From assembly GCA_905233955.1 (NCBI GenBank), contig CAJOFQ010000002.1, positions 68,594 through 132,593 on the forward strand: a stretch of 64,000 nucleotides of DNA. The letters run 5' to 3'. The DNA comes from an uncultured Lachnospiraceae bacterium. Its GTDB lineage: Bacteria > Bacillota > Clostridia > Lachnospirales > Lachnospiraceae. Shown here piece after piece: positions 56,066 to 64,000 of the stretch; position 1 is the first letter of the stretch; each line of letters begins with the position of its first letter. The position numbers and the translations under genes are program-made. The notes below the pieces were generated by a model. It saw only the letters and a program-made list of their open reading frames with translations, was not told the DNA's origin and ran no database searches.

Positions 56066-57376
56066 TTAGTAATTTTTATTGTCAAGTCGCTTTCTAAAAT
56101 CTTCTTCACAAAGGGGCTTGTCGAAGTAATATCCCTGTATCACATCACACCCCGCATTATTGACAAATGACAGCTGGTCTTCCCTCTCAACTCCTTCGGT
56201 AAGAACTTCTATCCCGAGCCTTTTTGCCATTCGGATTATGTCCGTCAGTATGATCTCGTCCTTCCATGAGAAATCGTCTGTATTGATAAATGAACGGTCG
56301 ATTTTTAATGTGTGAACCTGGAATTCCCTAAGGGTAGATAATGATGAGTATCCCGAACCAAAATCATCTATGGCAGTCTTGACTCCCAGCATATATAGTC
56401 TGTTAATAAAATCTGCCAGAATACCGTGTTCCTCATCATCTACGGTCTCTGTAACCTCTATTTCTATCAGATTCTTGTCTATACCGGATTCTTCGATGAT
56501 GTTGTTAATATTGTCTGCCAGCTCGGCATCCATAAGATCTTTTCTGGAGAAATTTACAGATATGGTTACAGGCTCCAGACCTGCTTCCATCCAAAGCCTG
56601 ATATCATTACAGGTACGCTGAAGAACATAATAGTCCAGGAATAAAATCTCACCATTCTGTTCCAGGGTTGGGATGAAAGCTCCCGGCGGAACCATGTCTC
56701 CGTCATGCTTCCACCGAACCAAACCTTCTGCTCCAACCAGAAGGCGTTTCTTCGAATCCACTTTCGGCTGGTAGAATACAAAAAATTCTTCATTCCCGAG
56801 AGCAGTGTGAAAATTCTCAACCACTTCCTTCTTCTGAAAATCACGGTTAAGCATATCAGTTGAAGCAAGAGCTGTAGTCTTGTGAGTTATGTATCTGGCA
56901 TGGATCAATGCAACAGACGGACGGCTTATCACCTCCCTGATACCTGAAACCTTCTCATCTATGTCCCACATACCCACAGATGCGGATAAAAAGACCTGTT
57001 CCTTGTGCTTGTCCACATATACAGTCACACCTACACGGGATAAAAAATAAACAAACAGATCCCTCCTGCCCTTCAATATGAGAGCGGTGAAATTATCCTC
57101 ACCCAGATGCCCTACGCACTCCTGGGGCTGAACAAACGATCTAAGCTTATCAGCGTATTTGCGAATGATCTCGTCACCAACCTTATGACCATATTTCTGG
57201 TTGATCATTCCAAATCCGCGAATGTTAAAAAAGAACGCAGTATAATCGCTAAGCCTGCCAAAGCGCTCTAACCGACTGGCAAATTGAAGATATCCGGAGG
57301 CATTATATAATCCGGTCAGATATTGAGTCGTTCTGTTATTGAGTTGAACTGAAACATTACTCTTATCTAATGCCAT
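56066..57376 (-). CDS. Degenerate GGDEF plus EAL protein (c-di-GMP phosphodiesterase)
   Basis: 436 residues. The N-terminal GGDEF-like domain (residues ~15-165) has GHLGEDNFTAL where the active GGDEF loop should be, so it is unlikely to be a cyclase. The C-terminal EAL domain keeps most catalytic residues: GAEGLVRWKH (EGL for EAL, Glu retained), SVNFSRKDL, EIEVTETV, AIDDFGSGYSS, LKIDRSF and LTEGVER. It should hydrolyse c-di-GMP. Its start codon overlaps the cheV stop (TAATG), which links it to chemotaxis signalling. No membrane segment is seen. Confidence 0.88.
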   Translation of the reverse strand: MALDKSNVSVQLNNRTTQYLTGLYNASGYLQFASRLERFGRLSDYTAFFFNIRGFGMINQKYGHKVGDEIIRKYADKLRSFVQPQECVGHLGEDNFTALILKGRRDLFVYFLSRVGVTVYVDKHKEQVFLSASVGMWDIDEKVSGIREVISRPSVALIHARYITHKTTALASTDMLNRDFQKKEVVENFHTALGNEEFFVFYQPKVDSKKRLLVGAEGLVRWKHDGDMVPPGAFIPTLEQNGEILFLDYYVLQRTCNDIRLWMEAGLEPVTISVNFSRKDLMDAELADNINNIIEESGIDKNLIEIEVTETVDDEEHGILADFINRLYMLGVKTAIDDFGSGYSSLSTLREFQVHTLKIDRSFINTDDFSWKDEIILTDIIRMAKRLGIEVLTEGVEREDQLSFVNNAGCDVIQGYYFDKPLCEEDFRKRLDNKNY

Positions 57377-58287
57377 TATGACTCATACCTCTCCACCAGT
57401 TCATCCACTGTTTCCACCAGACGACCAATCTCGGGCTTGGTAAGCTGTGCGTCAGCTCCAAGGGATTCACCCTTTTTGTATATTACATCATTGATCATTG
57501 ATGAAAAGATTATGACAGGAATATTCTTGATGACCGGATGCTGTTTCACCAGCTTGGTCAGCGTATGTCCATCCATCTTCGGCATCTCAATATCTGTGAT
57601 AATACAGTGAACCTTGTCTAAAACATTGCCTTTTTCCGCCATCTCTGTAAGAGCATCCCAGGCATCCTGTCCGTTGACATAGGGCAAAATCTTAGTATAA
57701 CCGGCTCTGTCCAGGCATTCCTGAATAAGCTTGGAAAGCATTTTGGAATCCTCAGCCATAAGGATTGGAGAATGTGAGCGGTCTTTCTTCTCATATTCGT
57801 CCATATCAGAAACCTTGATGCCGGCTTCGGAATTGATCTTGGACATAATGCGCTCGAAATCAATAACCACAGTAAGATGACCTTCAATCTGCACAACTCC
57901 TGTCGCCAGATCAGCTTCCCCTGCCTCAGCAGATGCGTCCGGTACATGGATATGATCCCATGAAACGCGGTGTATGCCCCGGATCTCGTCTATATGAAAC
58001 GCTGTAATAAGTCCTGAAAAAGCGGCAATAATGAACATACCCTGTTTCTTCTGCCTGGGAAAAGGTTCAAATCCAAGAGCCTTCCTGAGGTCCACGACAG
58101 ATATCATTCTCTCTCTGGGCATGAACAATCCCTCGACATAAGCGTGAGTATTGGGAATCGGAGTGACAGGATACCAGTCTATAATCTCCTGAATCTTGGA
58201 AACATTAATGCCATAGTGGTGGTTTCCCACCATGAATTCCAGAATTTCAAGCTCATTTAATCGGTCTCCAAAAAGTATCTCGCTCAT
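57376..58287 (-). CDS. cheV: Chemotaxis protein CheV (CheW domain plus receiver)
   Basis: Couples chemoreceptors to CheA with a phosphorylatable adaptation domain. The 303 residues start at MSEILFGDRLNELEIL (58287, GGGTGAT upstream); the ORF-track start lies on the promoter. The N-terminal CheW-like domain (LEFMVGNHHYGINVSKIQEI, GLFMPRERMISVVDLRKALG) is followed by a receiver with MAEDSKMLSK, phospho-acceptor Asp in CIITDIEMPKMDG and Lys in QLTKPE. It is co-transcribed with the EAL protein. Confidence 0.93.
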   Translation of the reverse strand: MSEILFGDRLNELEILEFMVGNHHYGINVSKIQEIIDWYPVTPIPNTHAYVEGLFMPRERMISVVDLRKALGFEPFPRQKKQGMFIIAAFSGLITAFHIDEIRGIHRVSWDHIHVPDASAEAGEADLATGVVQIEGHLTVVIDFERIMSKINSEAGIKVSDMDEYEKKDRSHSPILMAEDSKMLSKLIQECLDRAGYTKILPYVNGQDAWDALTEMAEKGNVLDKVHCIITDIEMPKMDGHTLTKLVKQHPVIKNIPVIIFSSMINDVIYKKGESLGADAQLTKPEIGRLVETVDELVERYES

Positions 58288-58330
58288 TATATCACCCGCT
58301 TCTTGCCGTGCGTTATACAACACCATTGCC

Positions 58331-58359
58331 ATTATATCATTTTTTTTGGATTTTGTGAA
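58331..58359 (-). promoter_or_regulatory. Promoter of cheV-EAL
   Basis: TTCACA, 17 bases, TATAAT on the minus strand, with the start expected about 36 bases before the cheV ATG. It overlaps the position of the longer ORF-track start and so argues for the start at 58287. Confidence 0.68.
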
Positions 58360-58382
58360 TATTATCCTTAATAATTTGGTGA

Positions 58383-58412
58383 TTGCACTACCACGATAAT
58401 TTGTATTATAAT
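58383..58412 (+). promoter_or_regulatory. Promoter of the diguanylate cyclase gene
   Basis: TTGCAC, 18 bases, TATAAT on the plus strand. The ORF-track ATG at 58411 lies inside this -10 box, which supports the ATG at 58465 as the real start. It is back to back with the cheV promoter. Confidence 0.65.
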
Positions 58413-58464
58413 GGGAGCGTTAAATCATTATTTATCTGGCAAAGTTTACGGGACGGTTTGGTAT

Positions 58465-60132
58465 ATGAGAACAAAATTATTATCAACCTGTGTAGTTTTA
58501 TCCTTATTTTTGATTCTGCTTGGCGGCACTGTATATGCCGCACCTTCCAAAGATCATCAGAGTGATCCATTTCGCATACTCTTTATTGCCTCATATAACT
58601 ATTCCTATTCCACAGTTCCCCTTCAGCTTAGCGGCTTTAGAGAGGGTCTTGGAGGAATGTCATACGATATCGACTATGAGTTCATGGATTCCAAGAATTT
58701 CTACCATCCTGACGATTTGCAGGAGTTTTACACTTTTGTTAATTACAAGATCTCTCATTCCGACCCATATGATCTGGTTGTGGTATCCGATGATAATGCT
58801 CTCAGATTCTGGAAGAATTACCGCAATAAATTATTCCCTGACACACCGACCGTGTTCCTGGGTATTAACAATTACACTGACGCAAAGGCTGCTGATTCAA
58901 TGGATGAGGTGACCGGTATAGCTGAAGTATTCGATTACATATCCAGCTTTGATCTTATGCGTTCATTGTTCCCGAACCGCAATCATGTTGTCGCTGTTGT
59001 CGACGGGTCCATCACTGCCCGAGGTGAGTATGCACTGTTCCAGGATGCTTCCTCACAATATCCACAGCTTACATATTCTGTACTAAATACCGTGGATTAC
59101 TCTGAATCAGGGTTGATAGAAGCTCTCAAGAAGCTTGGTGATAATGATATAATCCTGTACCTGGACTTTTTAGAGGACGGAGATGGCAATATCTATACCG
59201 AGCGCACAGCTTCCTCTCTTCTTGCAGACAATGCCCCCAATGTTCCCATAATGCGTGTCTCTACCGCGAATGTTGAGCGGGGAGTTTTTGGCGGTATTGT
59301 ATATTCTCATTATGATGCAGGTGTCCTGGCAGGCGAGATGACTGCCAAGATTGCAAAGGGTACTCCCCTGGGCGACATCCCTATGGTTGATCACCCTATT
59401 ACCACAGCTATTTTTGATCAGAATGCCCTGGATCATTTTGGGATTTCAATAAGGGAGCTTCCCACAAACTCCACTATTCTCCACGAACATCCTTCGCTGA
59501 TCAAATTTTACAAAGAGAATACTATGCTTGCTAACCTGATTCTGCTTGTAATATTGATGATGATTGTCATCATAGCCATCCTCATAATCAATAATCAGCG
59601 CAGAGAAAAGTTAATCAAGCAGGACTTCCTGACACAGATGCCGAATCGGCTGTATATCAATTCCAAGATCCAGCAGACAATAGACAGACATGAGCCATTT
59701 GGACTGTTAATGATGGATGTAGACCACTTCAAGAACATTAACGATACCCTGGGGCATCCTATAGGCGACGAGCTTCTCATAAGTGTCGCCAAGAGGTTAA
59801 AACAGCAGAGCTCCAGCCAGCTTATTATCGCCCGTATCGGTGGTGATGAGTTTAATGCTCTTTTGCTTGGCAAGAGCGTAGGTCACGCGGATGAAATTTG
59901 CCAGCGTATCCTGGAATCAGTAAAGGAAGAATACAACCTGTCCAGCGGTCCTCTTAACATTACAGCCAGCTTGGGCTGTGCGCTTTACCCCCATCATACC
60001 GATGATCCAACCCGGGTTATGAGCTACGCTGATGCTGCTCTTTACGAAGTAAAAGAGCGTGGCAGAAACGGCTATCAGCTGTTCCATCCCACGCTCGCAA
60101 AGCACCTTAAGCATTCAGATTATCATGTTTGA
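58465..60132 (+). CDS. Membrane diguanylate cyclase with periplasmic binding-protein-like sensor
   Basis: 555 residues from MRTKLLSTCVVLSL (58465). In order: a signal peptide/anchor ending near VYAAPS; an extracytoplasmic ~330-residue domain resembling the ABC-type substrate-binding fold (FRILFIASYNYSYSTVPLQLSGF, YDLVVVSDDNALRFW, VFLGINNYTD); a membrane helix (LANLILLVILMMIVIIAILII); and a GGDEF domain with intact RIGGDEFNALLL and DVDHFKNINDTLGHPIGD. It should make c-di-GMP in response to an external ligand. It ends immediately against the stop of the sugar-binding lipoprotein gene, with zero bases between. Confidence 0.88.
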   Translation: MRTKLLSTCVVLSLFLILLGGTVYAAPSKDHQSDPFRILFIASYNYSYSTVPLQLSGFREGLGGMSYDIDYEFMDSKNFYHPDDLQEFYTFVNYKISHSDPYDLVVVSDDNALRFWKNYRNKLFPDTPTVFLGINNYTDAKAADSMDEVTGIAEVFDYISSFDLMRSLFPNRNHVVAVVDGSITARGEYALFQDASSQYPQLTYSVLNTVDYSESGLIEALKKLGDNDIILYLDFLEDGDGNIYTERTASSLLADNAPNVPIMRVSTANVERGVFGGIVYSHYDAGVLAGEMTAKIAKGTPLGDIPMVDHPITTAIFDQNALDHFGISIRELPTNSTILHEHPSLIKFYKENTMLANLILLVILMMIVIIAILIINNQRREKLIKQDFLTQMPNRLYINSKIQQTIDRHEPFGLLMMDVDHFKNINDTLGHPIGDELLISVAKRLKQQSSSQLIIARIGGDEFNALLLGKSVGHADEICQRILESVKEEYNLSSGPLNITASLGCALYPHHTDDPTRVMSYADAALYEVKERGRNGYQLFHPTLAKHLKHSDYHV

Positions 60133-61368
60133 TCAGTCCACAACTTCAAAGGTTCCATCATCATTCATCTTGTAGAAGCCTGTATCTACTAGTTCTTCTA
60201 CCAGGTTGTCCTTTGTAACTGTAACAGGAGTTAACAGGAATGATTTCATGTAATTGGTTCCGTTGGAGTATCTGTCGTCTGCAAATACCACATCAAAATC
60301 CCATCCGGATTTTTCTATAAGAGATTCGTCTATCTCTTCACCATTCATGAATGCCACTGTAACATCATACATGGCCTTAGTCTCATGAGGAAGGCACTTG
60401 TACACTGTCATGGACTGCTTTCCATCCATGATATTCTTAAGATTATCCACATCTCCATCCTGTCCGGTAAGAAGAACAGTATTACCACCGCTGTAGCTTG
60501 ATTCTATCGCCTGAGCCACTCCAAGGGCTGCGGTGTCGTTGGCACAAAGTACGGCATCCAATGGCTCGTCGGCGTAATACGACGCGATAATACCTGTCAT
60601 ACGCTCGTTGGCCTTCTCTGTAGACCACTGGAAGGTCTCGGTTTCGGAATAGCCTGTCTCACCTGAAAGAACCTCTACTACTCCGCTGTCCAGATAGGGC
60701 TGGAGTACTCCCATTGCGCCATAATAATAACCATCAGCATTCTTGTCATTGGAATCACCTGAAACAATCTCCATGTGATAAACCTTGTCACCGGCATTGT
60801 CCAGATCAAGTCCGTCTCTGATATGCTCCCCCTCCAATTGACCTACCATGTCATTATCAAAAGATACATAGTAATCCACGGAATCACTGTCAATAATTCG
60901 GTCATATGCAATAACAGGAATGTCACACGCTTTGGCTTCTTCTAGTACCTCCGTAAGCTCTGTGCCCTTTACAGCCGCTATAAGGAGAATATCAACTCCA
61001 TCATTAACCAGATCATGAATATCCTGCTGCTGAGTGTCTATCTTGTTATCTGCCCATCTGATATCAACTGTATATCCGGCATCCTCAAAATTCTGCTTCA
61101 GATAATTGCCGTCCCAGTTCCATCTCGGCAAATGCTCAGCTGGCATCGATATGCCAATTATTTCCTCGCCGTCATCTGCGTGATTAAGTGCTGCTTCTGA
61201 TAATTCCAGCTCTTCCTCTGCTGCATCAGCACTTTCTTCAGCCACAGCTTCACCTGTATCAGCATCATCTGAAGTTTGTGTACCTGAACCTCCAGAGCCT
61301 CCACAGGCTGCTGCAGACCATGCCAGCATGCAGGCTGCAAGCAGAGCCATAATCCTCTTTTTTCTCAT
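60133..61368 (-). CDS. Sugar-binding lipoprotein (ChvE/xylose-binding type)
   Basis: 411 residues. It has a lipoprotein signal with lipobox SAAAC at about residues 18-22, a Gly/Asp-rich linker, then a type I periplasmic binding protein fold (GEEIIGISMPAEHLPRWNWDG, DGVDILLIAAVKGTELTEVL, IPVIAYDRIIDSDSVDYYVSFDN, AVLCANDTAALGVAQAIESS, LTGQDGDVDNLKNIMDG). This is the ChvE/XylF-like multiple-sugar group. No ABC ATPase or permease gene is near, so it is either an orphan partner of a distant transporter or a sensory receptor. It is convergent with and abutting the diguanylate cyclase gene. Confidence 0.9.
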   Translation of the reverse strand: MRKKRIMALLAACMLAWSAAACGGSGGSGTQTSDDADTGEAVAEESADAAEEELELSEAALNHADDGEEIIGISMPAEHLPRWNWDGNYLKQNFEDAGYTVDIRWADNKIDTQQQDIHDLVNDGVDILLIAAVKGTELTEVLEEAKACDIPVIAYDRIIDSDSVDYYVSFDNDMVGQLEGEHIRDGLDLDNAGDKVYHMEIVSGDSNDKNADGYYYGAMGVLQPYLDSGVVEVLSGETGYSETETFQWSTEKANERMTGIIASYYADEPLDAVLCANDTAALGVAQAIESSYSGGNTVLLTGQDGDVDNLKNIMDGKQSMTVYKCLPHETKAMYDVTVAFMNGEEIDESLIEKSGWDFDVVFADDRYSNGTNYMKSFLLTPVTVTKDNLVEELVDTGFYKMNDDGTFEVVD

Positions 61369-61479
61369 TGTATAAACCCCCTCCGTTTAAACCCCTGCAC
61401 TATAAGTAACTTTCATATCAGTTTATACGATGTTAAATGTAAAATCAATCCTGTTTTATACACTGTTTTATTCTCAACT

Positions 61480-63606
61480 CTATTCCAGCACTTCAGTCCA
61501 GTAGTGCTGATCGTATATATCTGTAAATCTGTACAACGCTTTTATAGCGCCATTGCCCACATCAACATTGGATATACGCATGTTATCAGAAACGATCATC
61601 GGCTCTCCCAAAAATGCGTCTTCTTCATACTGACCATTATAATTATAGTACGGACATATAAAATCAATACGGTCGCCATTTTCCAGGTCTGTAAGGCTCT
61701 TTGACACCGTATCTGTAGGTGCGTCACAATACTGTGCTCCGGCTATATAGCCCTTTGGCTCTTCATTATCAAAAACTATAATAAGATTGGCTTCCTGATC
61801 ATTTAATAATACAGGTACATAACCTGTAATGGTATAGCCTTCATCTGTCTCTGTAGTATCAGTGTGATAATAGCACACAGGCTGACCATTAATGGCAAGC
61901 CAGGTACGGTCAATATCTCCCAGAAGATTGCCATCATCATCAAAGGAGAAAACATTATCAAGTCCCAGATTAAAATACCCTTCCCCATCATCGTAATACA
62001 TGGACAGATCCAATGACAGAATACTGCTCCATTCATCTTCTGACAGGCTTATATATTTTTTCCCATCCTCAGATGTCTTCCATACCAGTTCCTCCCCGGA
62101 TATGGATCCATTCTGGGAATTTATGGAATCTGCACTTCTGGCCCCCGTCAAAAGATAAAAAATATTGGAAATATCCTGTGATGAGGTGGTAGTCTGTCCC
62201 TGAGACTGGGTGCTGGCAAAGGCACGAATACAGGCAGTGTAGTCGCTATCCATGCCTATATCCTCGTAATTATCCGCAGCCGCCTCAACATAATCCTTAC
62301 GCTGCTGAGGGAAATATATGGACACGCCATAGGCATTTGTCATATTAGATGATGTACGATTATACTTGACAGCTTCCTTGAGTACATCCGCAAGCTGCTC
62401 TCCCTCCGGAGAATTCATATTCTCTGCCAGATTAACCAGATCTACCTGATCTATCCTGGAGCTCTGGGCAAACTCCCTGGTATGATATCTGGCTGACGAA
62501 ACAGAAGCATAATCTGTATTAATCGCCCCTGAAACCTGCTGGGAAAAGCTGTTAAGTCGATCCGGAACGGTATTAGCAAATTCAGCCAGATCAATAACAG
62601 ACAATGTAGTCTTCTGCCCTGGAACATAACTTTGACATGCACTGGTGTAGTCATCAATAATATTTGCAGCCAGATCCAGTGTTGGCATGGAAGTATCCTT
62701 GGACAGCTTATTTAACCATTTTGTATAATACCAGCCGATTCCGGGTTCAGTTTCCTCAGAAGCAACAAGATAGTCTCCATAATGCTCCAGCATCAGGGCG
62801 TTTTCAGCCGTTGCCATAAGACACGCATCAAAACCGATCATATCAAAGCTGATACCGGAATTTTTAAGAGCCGTGTTTATTCCTGACAATGACATGGAAC
62901 CGGAGTTTTTATGCTTTTCATCGTAGCCGTAACCACTGACAGAACCGCCGCCATGATCCCAGAATATCAGTTCGTACCTGTTTGCAGGATAGTTTGCGGC
63001 ACTCCATTTTATGAAGGATGTAAGCGTGTCAGGGGATGTAAGCGACTTATCCCCATCATCATTAACCAGGCATCTAAGCCCTCCGTTTTCAACCTTATAT
63101 ATCTGATTGACACGGCTGGAAACCAGGGAATTCTGCCATCTGCTGCAGCCTCCTGTATATACCAGCAGATTGATCTTATCTGAGAGGGTGGCATCCATCA
63201 TTTCCTTAAGGTCATTAGTCGCCATGCTGCTTCTCGACTCAAGGTCAGTTCCGCACATGTAGACCATTAGCGTTATTATATCCTCTCCGTTACCTGCGAT
63301 GTCCGTAAATTTATTACGGGAACCATCGGCAACAGCCGTATTAGGTTTTGACACTGGAGTGGCAGCCCAATTTGCGGAATCATTTTGATACAGGGTTTCA
63401 GAGGGGCTTACAGCTTGGCCTCCCAATAAATTCAACAGAATAATAATTATTATTACAGGCAGACTTAATCCTCCGCCAATCATGGCTCCTCTTGACGGAC
63501 CACTACCCCCTGATGAAGAGTAGGAGCCGGACGGCCTTTTTGATACACCCTTACTATCATTAGTAACATATACATCTCTGCTCTTAGGTCTGTTTTTCGG
63601 CGCCAT
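61480..63606 (-). CDS. Clostripain-family (C11) cysteine peptidase, membrane-anchored
   Basis: 708 residues from MAPKNRPKSRDVYVTND (63606, GGGAGG upstream); the ORF-track start 53 codons earlier is not supported. A basic, Ser/Gly-rich N-terminal tail is followed by a membrane segment (LSLPVIIIIILLNLLGG) and then the C11 domain from ITLMVYMCGTDLES. The catalytic His lies in IFWDHGGGSVSGYG and the Cys in IGFDACLMATAEN. The C-terminal ~270 residues form an additional beta-rich domain of unknown role. It is probably anchored with the protease outside the cell. It has its own promoter and a hairpin at the 5' end of the transcript. Confidence 0.88.
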   Translation of the reverse strand: MAPKNRPKSRDVYVTNDSKGVSKRPSGSYSSSGGSGPSRGAMIGGGLSLPVIIIIILLNLLGGQAVSPSETLYQNDSANWAATPVSKPNTAVADGSRNKFTDIAGNGEDIITLMVYMCGTDLESRSSMATNDLKEMMDATLSDKINLLVYTGGCSRWQNSLVSSRVNQIYKVENGGLRCLVNDDGDKSLTSPDTLTSFIKWSAANYPANRYELIFWDHGGGSVSGYGYDEKHKNSGSMSLSGINTALKNSGISFDMIGFDACLMATAENALMLEHYGDYLVASEETEPGIGWYYTKWLNKLSKDTSMPTLDLAANIIDDYTSACQSYVPGQKTTLSVIDLAEFANTVPDRLNSFSQQVSGAINTDYASVSSARYHTREFAQSSRIDQVDLVNLAENMNSPEGEQLADVLKEAVKYNRTSSNMTNAYGVSIYFPQQRKDYVEAAADNYEDIGMDSDYTACIRAFASTQSQGQTTTSSQDISNIFYLLTGARSADSINSQNGSISGEELVWKTSEDGKKYISLSEDEWSSILSLDLSMYYDDGEGYFNLGLDNVFSFDDDGNLLGDIDRTWLAINGQPVCYYHTDTTETDEGYTITGYVPVLLNDQEANLIIVFDNEEPKGYIAGAQYCDAPTDTVSKSLTDLENGDRIDFICPYYNYNGQYEEDAFLGEPMIVSDNMRISNVDVGNGAIKALYRFTDIYDQHYWTEVLE

Positions 63607-63658
63607 TAGACATCCTCCCGTTATATACAGTTTAATACTTTTTATACTCGCGACCGAA

Positions 63659-63703
63659 TTTAACTGCCGCTTAAACTTCTCTGACACGGTATATGCAGTT
63701 AAA
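63659..63703 (-). repeat. Inverted repeat at the 5' end of the clostripain transcript
   Basis: TTTAACTGC and GCAGTTAAA, perfect 9-base arms 27 bases apart. They begin about two bases after the predicted transcription start, so the mRNA could fold a 5'-terminal stem-loop. An operator is the alternative. Confidence 0.45.
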
Positions 63704-63711
63704 CTTGAACC

Positions 63712-63740
63712 ATTATATAATATCCTTTTTATTCGTACAA
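63712..63740 (-). promoter_or_regulatory. Promoter of the clostripain-type protease gene
   Basis: TTGTAC, 17 bases, TATAAT on the minus strand, about 105 bases before the start at 63606. It confirms that the long ORF-track start is wrong, because that start lies upstream of this promoter. Confidence 0.75.
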
Positions 63741-63761
63741 TAGCTGTATAAGCTGCAAATA

Positions 63762-64000
63762 TCACAAGACAAGAGAAGAAAAAGCCTTTTTAATTGCATT
63801 GGCATATTCACTGTCAAGATACCAGATTGAGCTGTCATTTGGAGCTCCCTTTGGCGGCTTTTGGGCCGTTGAACTACTATCTTCACCTGGATTTGAATAG
63901 TAATTGTCCTTAGAAATAAATCTTGTAAATACCTTCCTGTCCTTTGGAATTGGATCGTATATCACAACCTTAGCTCTGGCATATGTTATATTGCCTGCCG
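63762..64000 (-). CDS. C-terminal fragment of an unidentified protein (cut by window end)
   Basis: The frame is open to the right edge beyond the ORF-track start (a GTG at 63965 that need not be the true start), so this is the last ~79 codons of a longer gene. Visible residues include ITYARAKVVIYDPIPKDRKV and the C-terminal IWYLDSEYANAIKKAFSS. A polar Ser/Pro/Lys-rich linker lies between them. No family is recognised and no membrane segment is seen. Confidence 0.55.
   Translation of the reverse strand, partial: AGNITYARAKVVIYDPIPKDRKVFTRFISKDNYYSNPGEDSSSTAQKPPKGAPNDSSIWYLDSEYANAIKKAFSSLVL

Noticed and set aside
55959-56072. Open stretch of ~37 codons upstream of carB2 resembling a protein tail (e.g. 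AGYDSFGGIVPLR)
   Set aside because: It has no usable start codon or ribosome site and follows the EAL gene stop. A 16-codon ATG ORF (56023-55973) in another frame is equally unsupported. Leader attenuation cannot be argued from this alone.
1-64000. Mobile elements, CRISPR arrays, prophage genes, rRNA or tRNA genes
   Set aside because: No transposase, integrase, repeat-spacer pattern or structural RNA signature was found on either strand by reading the sequence.

Overview
The window looks like a chromosomal segment from a Firmicute of the family Lachnospiraceae, probably Butyrivibrio or a close relative. This is inferred from the moderately AT-rich sequence, strong AGGAGG ribosome sites, the clustered butyrate genes (thl-hbd-bcd-etfB-etfA), a B. 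subtilis-type ThyA, alpha2-type glycyl-tRNA synthetase, MecA, CheV and several c-di-GMP proteins. No rRNA, tRNA, insertion sequence, prophage or CRISPR array was seen. Almost all of it is tightly packed core metabolism, and no gap between genes exceeds about 200 bases.

Layout. (1) 1-12.4 kb, minus strand: purL-carA-carB-metH, a membrane coiled-coil protein, an OmpR-type regulator and the start of its sensor kinase, reading as one operon behind a purL promoter. (2) 12.4-17.9 kb, minus: thiolase, an unlisted 58-residue ORF, 3-hydroxybutyryl-CoA dehydrogenase, butyryl-CoA dehydrogenase and both ETF subunits, ending in a clear terminator. Crotonase is absent. A pair of palindromes lies upstream of thl. 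(3) 18-24 kb: holA (minus), then folA-ilvB-ilvN (plus), a metallophosphoesterase (minus), thyA (plus) and queA (minus). (4) 24-34.5 kb, minus: pheS-pheT-queA with its own promoter, a MoxR ATPase / VWA protein / unknown protein cassette downstream of an alpha-amylase, then mecA and a ribosomal protein S20 gene (rpsT) that is broken by an internal frameshifting deletion. (5) 34.5-37 kb: a FIST-GGDEF sensor and a small alpha/beta hydrolase. (6) 37-56 kb, minus: thirteen closely spaced co-directional genes, carB2-HAD-leuB-ilvD-ilvB2-serC-serA-DUF1015-M16 peptidase-era-recO-membrane protein-glyS. (7) 56-60 kb: CheV and a GGDEF/EAL protein (minus), and divergently a periplasmic-sensor diguanylate cyclase (plus). 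(8) 60-64 kb, minus: a sugar-binding lipoprotein, a clostripain-type protease and the C-terminal end of an unidentified protein cut by the window.

How it fits together. The window supplies carbamoyl phosphate (two CarB, one CarA), purines, methionine regeneration, folate/thymidylate, branched-chain amino acid and serine synthesis, and the reductive half of butyrate fermentation. Two AHAS catalytic subunits are present but only one regulatory subunit. Signalling is represented by a two-component system and by three GGDEF-containing proteins plus CheV.

Most noteworthy are the disrupted rpsT; a short upstream ORF with a Pro-Pro-Gly motif whose stop lies in the mecA ribosome site; the palindrome pair at the thl promoter; DUF1015 beside serA/serC; the MoxR-VWA-unknown cassette; and an orphan second carB. 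All promoter, terminator and operon calls come from reading the sequence and are untested.
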